Shown piece after piece: positions 61,501 through 64,000 of a DNA stretch of 64,000 nt (within the stretch, counting starts at the first letter, position 1; every line of letters begins with the position of its first letter). Location of the stretch: NCBI GenBank assembly GCA_033675545.1, contig JAWDGP010003874.1:678501-742500 (forward strand), written 5' to 3'. A program made the position numbers and the translations under genes. The stretch is from Elysia crispata (lineage: Eukaryota; Mollusca; Gastropoda; Plakobranchidae). The notes beneath the pieces are model-generated. The model made no database searches, was not told the origin of the DNA, and was given only the letters and a program-made list of their open reading frames with translations.

Positions 61501-62726
61501 TTGCAAAATTTGTAAACTTTTTCTTCAATGTTTTTTTTTTTAATCTTCAGAAACTGAAGCTCCTTTCCCCTGACTCCAAGCAAGATTTTAAAAAAGTCAT
61601 TGAGTTGTGTTCTAGGAGTTTAAAACATATGGTAAAACCAGAGAAAAACTCTGAGATCCTTAACACAGAAATTCTCACCACCGATTCTGTGTTTTTAGAA
61701 AAAGAGTTTGGCAATTTTAGTAACGATGACACAGAGGGAGAGAAGAAAAAGAGCGACAAGGAGAAAGAGTTGGAAAAGGAAGAAGAGGACTATTCCTACC
61801 TATACACCCTGAAGAAGGACTCGAGAGATTTGTTGGAGCACAGGGCAGAGTGGAAAGATGATTTTGAAAAAGTGAAGAGAGACGCATCCTTTTCTTCAGA
61901 TTTCATTTCTTTATCTGCTTCAGTTAGTGAGATCAGTAAAAAAGCTAAAAATACTAGTTTTATGAAGAAGAAGAAAACTGCGTCCACTCCACAGTCATAT
62001 GCTAACATAAAAGCTTCTTCAGAATCTTTAGGTTTAGAGAAAACATCTGATTCAACACAACATATCAAGACCAAAGAGAGTTCTGACTTTCTCTCACTGA
62101 CCACTGCAAATATTACGTCAAGTGTTTGCATTACTTCACAAACTCAACCCGTCATACAATCTCCTGGTGAAAAAAAACAAAGCACAACTTCGTATGATTT
62201 TATCTCATTTTCTTCTTCTGGAACAAACTCAAAAGAAGCAGGAGAGAAACAAGATAAAGTACCAACGGAAACCTGTGGCATTGCAGATGTTCAAAGCAAA
62301 GATGAAAAGGTTAATAATGCTGATGCTGCAAACACAACTAAAACCTCTGAGGATGGTATTTTTGCTTCCCAAACCTCTACGAATCCATTATTTTTATTGG
62401 ACAGAAGTGGTAATGGGGCTGGTAAAACTTCACAAACTCCATTGCCTTCATTGACCTCTGGACAATCTTTAAATCCTGAAACAAAAAAAGTTTCAATGAA
62501 GCAAGATGAAATTCTGGGTACTGGTGATTTAAAACCATCCAGAGATAAAAAGGAGCTTGACATTATTTCCCTTGATGCAGCTGCTAGAACAAAACACAAG
62601 ACAAAGGCTCTGAAAAGAAAGTTAGATCAAGAGGAAGGCTTTATTTCTTTCAAATATACAGAGGCAAACATAAAAACATTGGTGTCAAACCCAAGCAAAA
62701 AGAGAAAAAAGAAAAAGAACAAGTAG
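46520..62726 (+). CDS. RPP38: RPP38-like RNase P/MRP subunit with two L7Ae domains
   Basis: RPP38 is a nuclear L7Ae-family protein of the RNase P and RNase MRP particles, which process tRNA and rRNA precursors. Proposed exons: 46520-46533, 46649-46699, 46886-46968, 47398-47470, 48088-48310, 49561-49742, 55817-55870, 57679-57792, 58621-58843, 61551-62726, giving about 730 residues against 283 in human. L7Ae-like domains occupy about 75-148 and 266-339. Each is followed by a K-L-(E/K) segment with a DF-x-x-V-I helix, as in human RPP38. The end, LKRKLDQEEGFISFKYTEAN then IKTLVSNPSKKRKKKKNK, matches the human KRKL...IKKLIPNPNK tail as I recall it. A Lys-rich run (242-249) and the C-terminus are likely nuclear signals. 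The first exon, exon 2 and the exon 4 acceptor are inferred from phase and are the weakest parts. From 48088 on, all junctions are clean GT-AG. Confidence 0.82.
48088..48310 (+). other. RPP38: First L7Ae-like domain exon of the RPP38-like gene
   Basis: This 223-nt exon (1 nt plus 74 codons, entered in phase 2, left in phase 0) encodes SQLQIGTSSVLRALEQDNLQ, CVLVSGKATPALTVDHVISI and on to FPLCIGFR. Human RPP38 reads KQLAIGVNEVTRALERRELL and LVLVCKSVKPAMITSHLIQL here (from memory). The L7Ae signature N-E-V-T is S-S-V-L. Confidence 0.88.
48522..49148. mobile_element. Tigger/pogo-like miniature DNA transposon in RPP38 intron 5
   Basis: The left end CAGTACACCTTGAATCC and the right end ...AGTCTGAGGTGTACTG are inverted repeats (CAGTACACCT perfect), flanked on both sides by TA (48520-48521 and 49149-49150). 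Subterminal TTCAAxGAAC-type strings recur inside both ends, as in Tc1/mariner-superfamily pogo/Tigger elements. The element is 627 bp, carries no transposase frame and is therefore non-autonomous. Confidence 0.75.
49743..50789. other. RPP38 intron 6, proximal part, nothing recognised
   Basis: A+T-rich intron sequence with a less A+T-rich patch at 49905-50130 that I could not assign to any element. Confidence 0.4.
50790..53450 (+). mobile_element. Fossil transposon-type gene in RPP38 intron 6, heavily broken
   Basis: About 2.6 kb of protein-like sequence without introns, in the same orientation as the host gene. The best-kept part, 52417-52713, encodes MQSLEESYNNFLLSGGDIKN and PPNLHILLGLIVRRHKILEQ. 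I recognise this pattern (L-x-x-L-x-x-x-Y-x-x-F, then PPxLHIxLGL) from a family of large repeated genes in cnidarian and mollusc genomes, but cannot name it with certainty. The copy is broken in many places (well over ten), so it is old. No terminal repeats were identified and both limits are approximate. It could also be virus-derived. Confidence 0.55.
53451..55816. other. RPP38 intron 6, distal part, nothing recognised
   Basis: A+T-rich intron sequence with a poly-A tract near 55249-55265 and several poly-T runs. No exon with matching phase or recognisable protein was found. Confidence 0.5.
56829..57250. repeat. 102-bp tandem repeat, about 4 copies, in RPP38 intron 7
   Basis: ATCTTCCCTATCTCAGATGT recurs at 56831, 56933, 57038 and 57140, spaced 102, 105 and 102 bp. 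A fifth partial copy begins near 57240. Units alternate in small differences (TTACATAGACTAGG against TTATATAGAC-GTAGG), suggesting a two-unit higher-order period. Because 102 is a multiple of 3, frames stay open and translate as a repeated SSLSQMSYLCNMAAL string. I treat this as non-coding. Confidence 0.93.
58621..58843 (+). other. RPP38: Second L7Ae-like domain exon of the RPP38-like gene
   Basis: This exon has exactly the length and phases of the exon at 48088-48310. It encodes SQFEAGKRTVLGAVERDRLE, LVLVSQEVQEVFSLATFSLM and on to ISFLGIK. Aligned without gaps, 20 of 74 residues equal those of the first domain. The next exon again starts AAACT, encoding K-L. An old internal duplication explains this best. 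The N-E-V-T position reads R-T-V-L. Confidence 0.85.
59357..59574. mobile_element. Possible second decayed Tigger-like fragment in RPP38 intron 9
   Basis: The right side ends TTGAATTATCCGGTGTGTACTG, which resembles a pogo-type terminus. The left side, GTATGGCATCCCTTGAATAAC, is only loosely similar in inverted orientation. There is no clear TA duplication on the right. Confidence 0.25.
59961..60080. mobile_element. Pogo/Tigger-type terminus, partner end not found
   Basis: CAGTGGAGTCCAAATAATTC followed by AAATCGCGATAGTTCGAATT is typical of the left end of pogo/Tigger elements, with its spaced AATTCAAAT/TTCGAATT strings. Similar GATAATTTGAATTTTGGATAATTTGAAG strings lie at about 60672 and 61057 in the tandem duplication downstream. 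No matching right end was seen. Confidence 0.4.
60190..60211. repeat. (TG)n microsatellite
   Basis: Eleven TG units within RPP38 intron 9. Confidence 0.9.
60496..61259. repeat. 385-bp tandem duplication in RPP38 intron 9
   Basis: TATTAATATTGTCATTCTTC begins both copies, at 60496 and 60881, and both end GATGTCAGCTG (60870-60880 and 61249-61259). The copies differ at only a few sites (AAACGG/AAGCTGG, CGACG/CGATA) and in the length of a poly-G run (about 60766-60780 in copy 1, interrupted and short in copy 2). The duplication is recent. Confidence 0.95.
61551..62726 (+). other. RPP38: Large last exon of the RPP38-like gene with five DFISLS-type motifs
   Basis: The exon adds 391 residues, rich in Ser, Thr, Lys and Glu and probably unstructured. 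A short motif recurs: SSDFISLS (61893-61916), SSDFLSLT (62079-62102), SYDFISFS (62190-62213), ELDIISLD (62553-62576) and EEGFISFK (62631-62654). Only the start (K-L-K-L-L...DFKKVIELC) and the last 35 or so residues align with human RPP38. Confidence 0.85.
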
Positions 62727-62946
62727 ATAAAATATCTGAATTTATGAGAATAATAATTATCTGTGCCCATTTATAATATCAGTTCTGTTTTCTTTTTCTG
62801 TGTTTGATTAATATCTATTACATTTGTTCTGAACAAGATATGTTTTAATTGTAAAATGGTTCGTCAGGAACATTCAAATATTGTGCATGTGTGTATGTGT
62901 GAAGACAAACAAATGGCTTTTCACTTTAAAGTAAGATAAAGTAAAG

Positions 62947-62963
62947 AATAAAGAGTTAATAAA
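62947..62963 (+). terminator. Candidate polyadenylation signals of the RPP38-like gene
   Basis: Two AATAAA hexamers, at 62947 and 62958, lie about 220 nt past the stop codon. They are the first perfect signals downstream. Confidence 0.6.
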
Positions 62964-63011
62964 AATTAAGAAATAATACAGCTAAAAATGGCAAAATAAT
63001 GTATCTACCTC

Positions 63012-64000
<989 letters not shown>

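Noticed and set aside
61796-62599. Minus- and plus-strand frames overlapping the last RPP38 exon
   Set aside because: They are out-of-frame shadows. The frame used is supported by phase-consistent splicing and the conserved C-terminus.

Overview
The window looks like nuclear DNA of an invertebrate animal, most probably a mollusc and perhaps a gastropod. Genes are split by many short GT-AG introns. The DNA is A+T-rich and crowded with long simple repeats and minisatellites, and AGATCT/TCTAGA hexamers recur. It carries decayed non-LTR retrotransposons of types I associate with lophotrochozoans. The organism call is an inference, and no species can be named from the sequence alone.

Positions 1-21000 hold no gene I can support. 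This part has a 50-bp minisatellite (2691-3087), a possible LTR-element remnant, a small LINE remnant and a series of microsatellites: (TC)n, (TA)n, a GAA tract of about 0.6 kb, a mirrored AAT/ATT array, and a TC/TCTA array. A minisatellite of about 3.2 kb follows (16047-19255). It changes from a 46-bp unit to a 71-bp unit and then to degenerate copies.

Positions 21024-42364 on the minus strand hold one complete 14-exon gene for a 493-residue cytosolic class 1/2 aldehyde dehydrogenase (ALDH1A-like). All splice junctions and phases join without a gap and every catalytic residue is present. Its introns carry a LINE 3' fragment, a (TTA)n array and a (GA)n array.

Positions 42365-46519 separate this gene from a divergently transcribed second gene. 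They hold a probable piggyBac-like miniature element with TTAA ends, an AGATCT-rich stretch and a second LINE 3' fragment.

Positions 46520-62726 on the plus strand hold a multi-exon gene for a homologue of RPP38, the L7Ae-family subunit of RNase P/MRP. It is unusual. It carries two L7Ae-like domains, each on a 223-nt exon of identical phase, and a C-terminal extension of about 390 residues with five copies of a D-F-I-S-L-S-type motif. Its introns hold a Tigger-like miniature element with TA target duplications, a heavily decayed transposon gene, a 102-bp tandem repeat and a 385-bp tandem duplication. The window ends in a CA/GT/TC microsatellite and unannotated sequence.

The two genes have no obvious functional link: one is a metabolic or retinoid oxidoreductase, the other a tRNA/rRNA processing factor. 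The most novel signal is the tandem L7Ae architecture and the motif-bearing tail of the RPP38-like protein.
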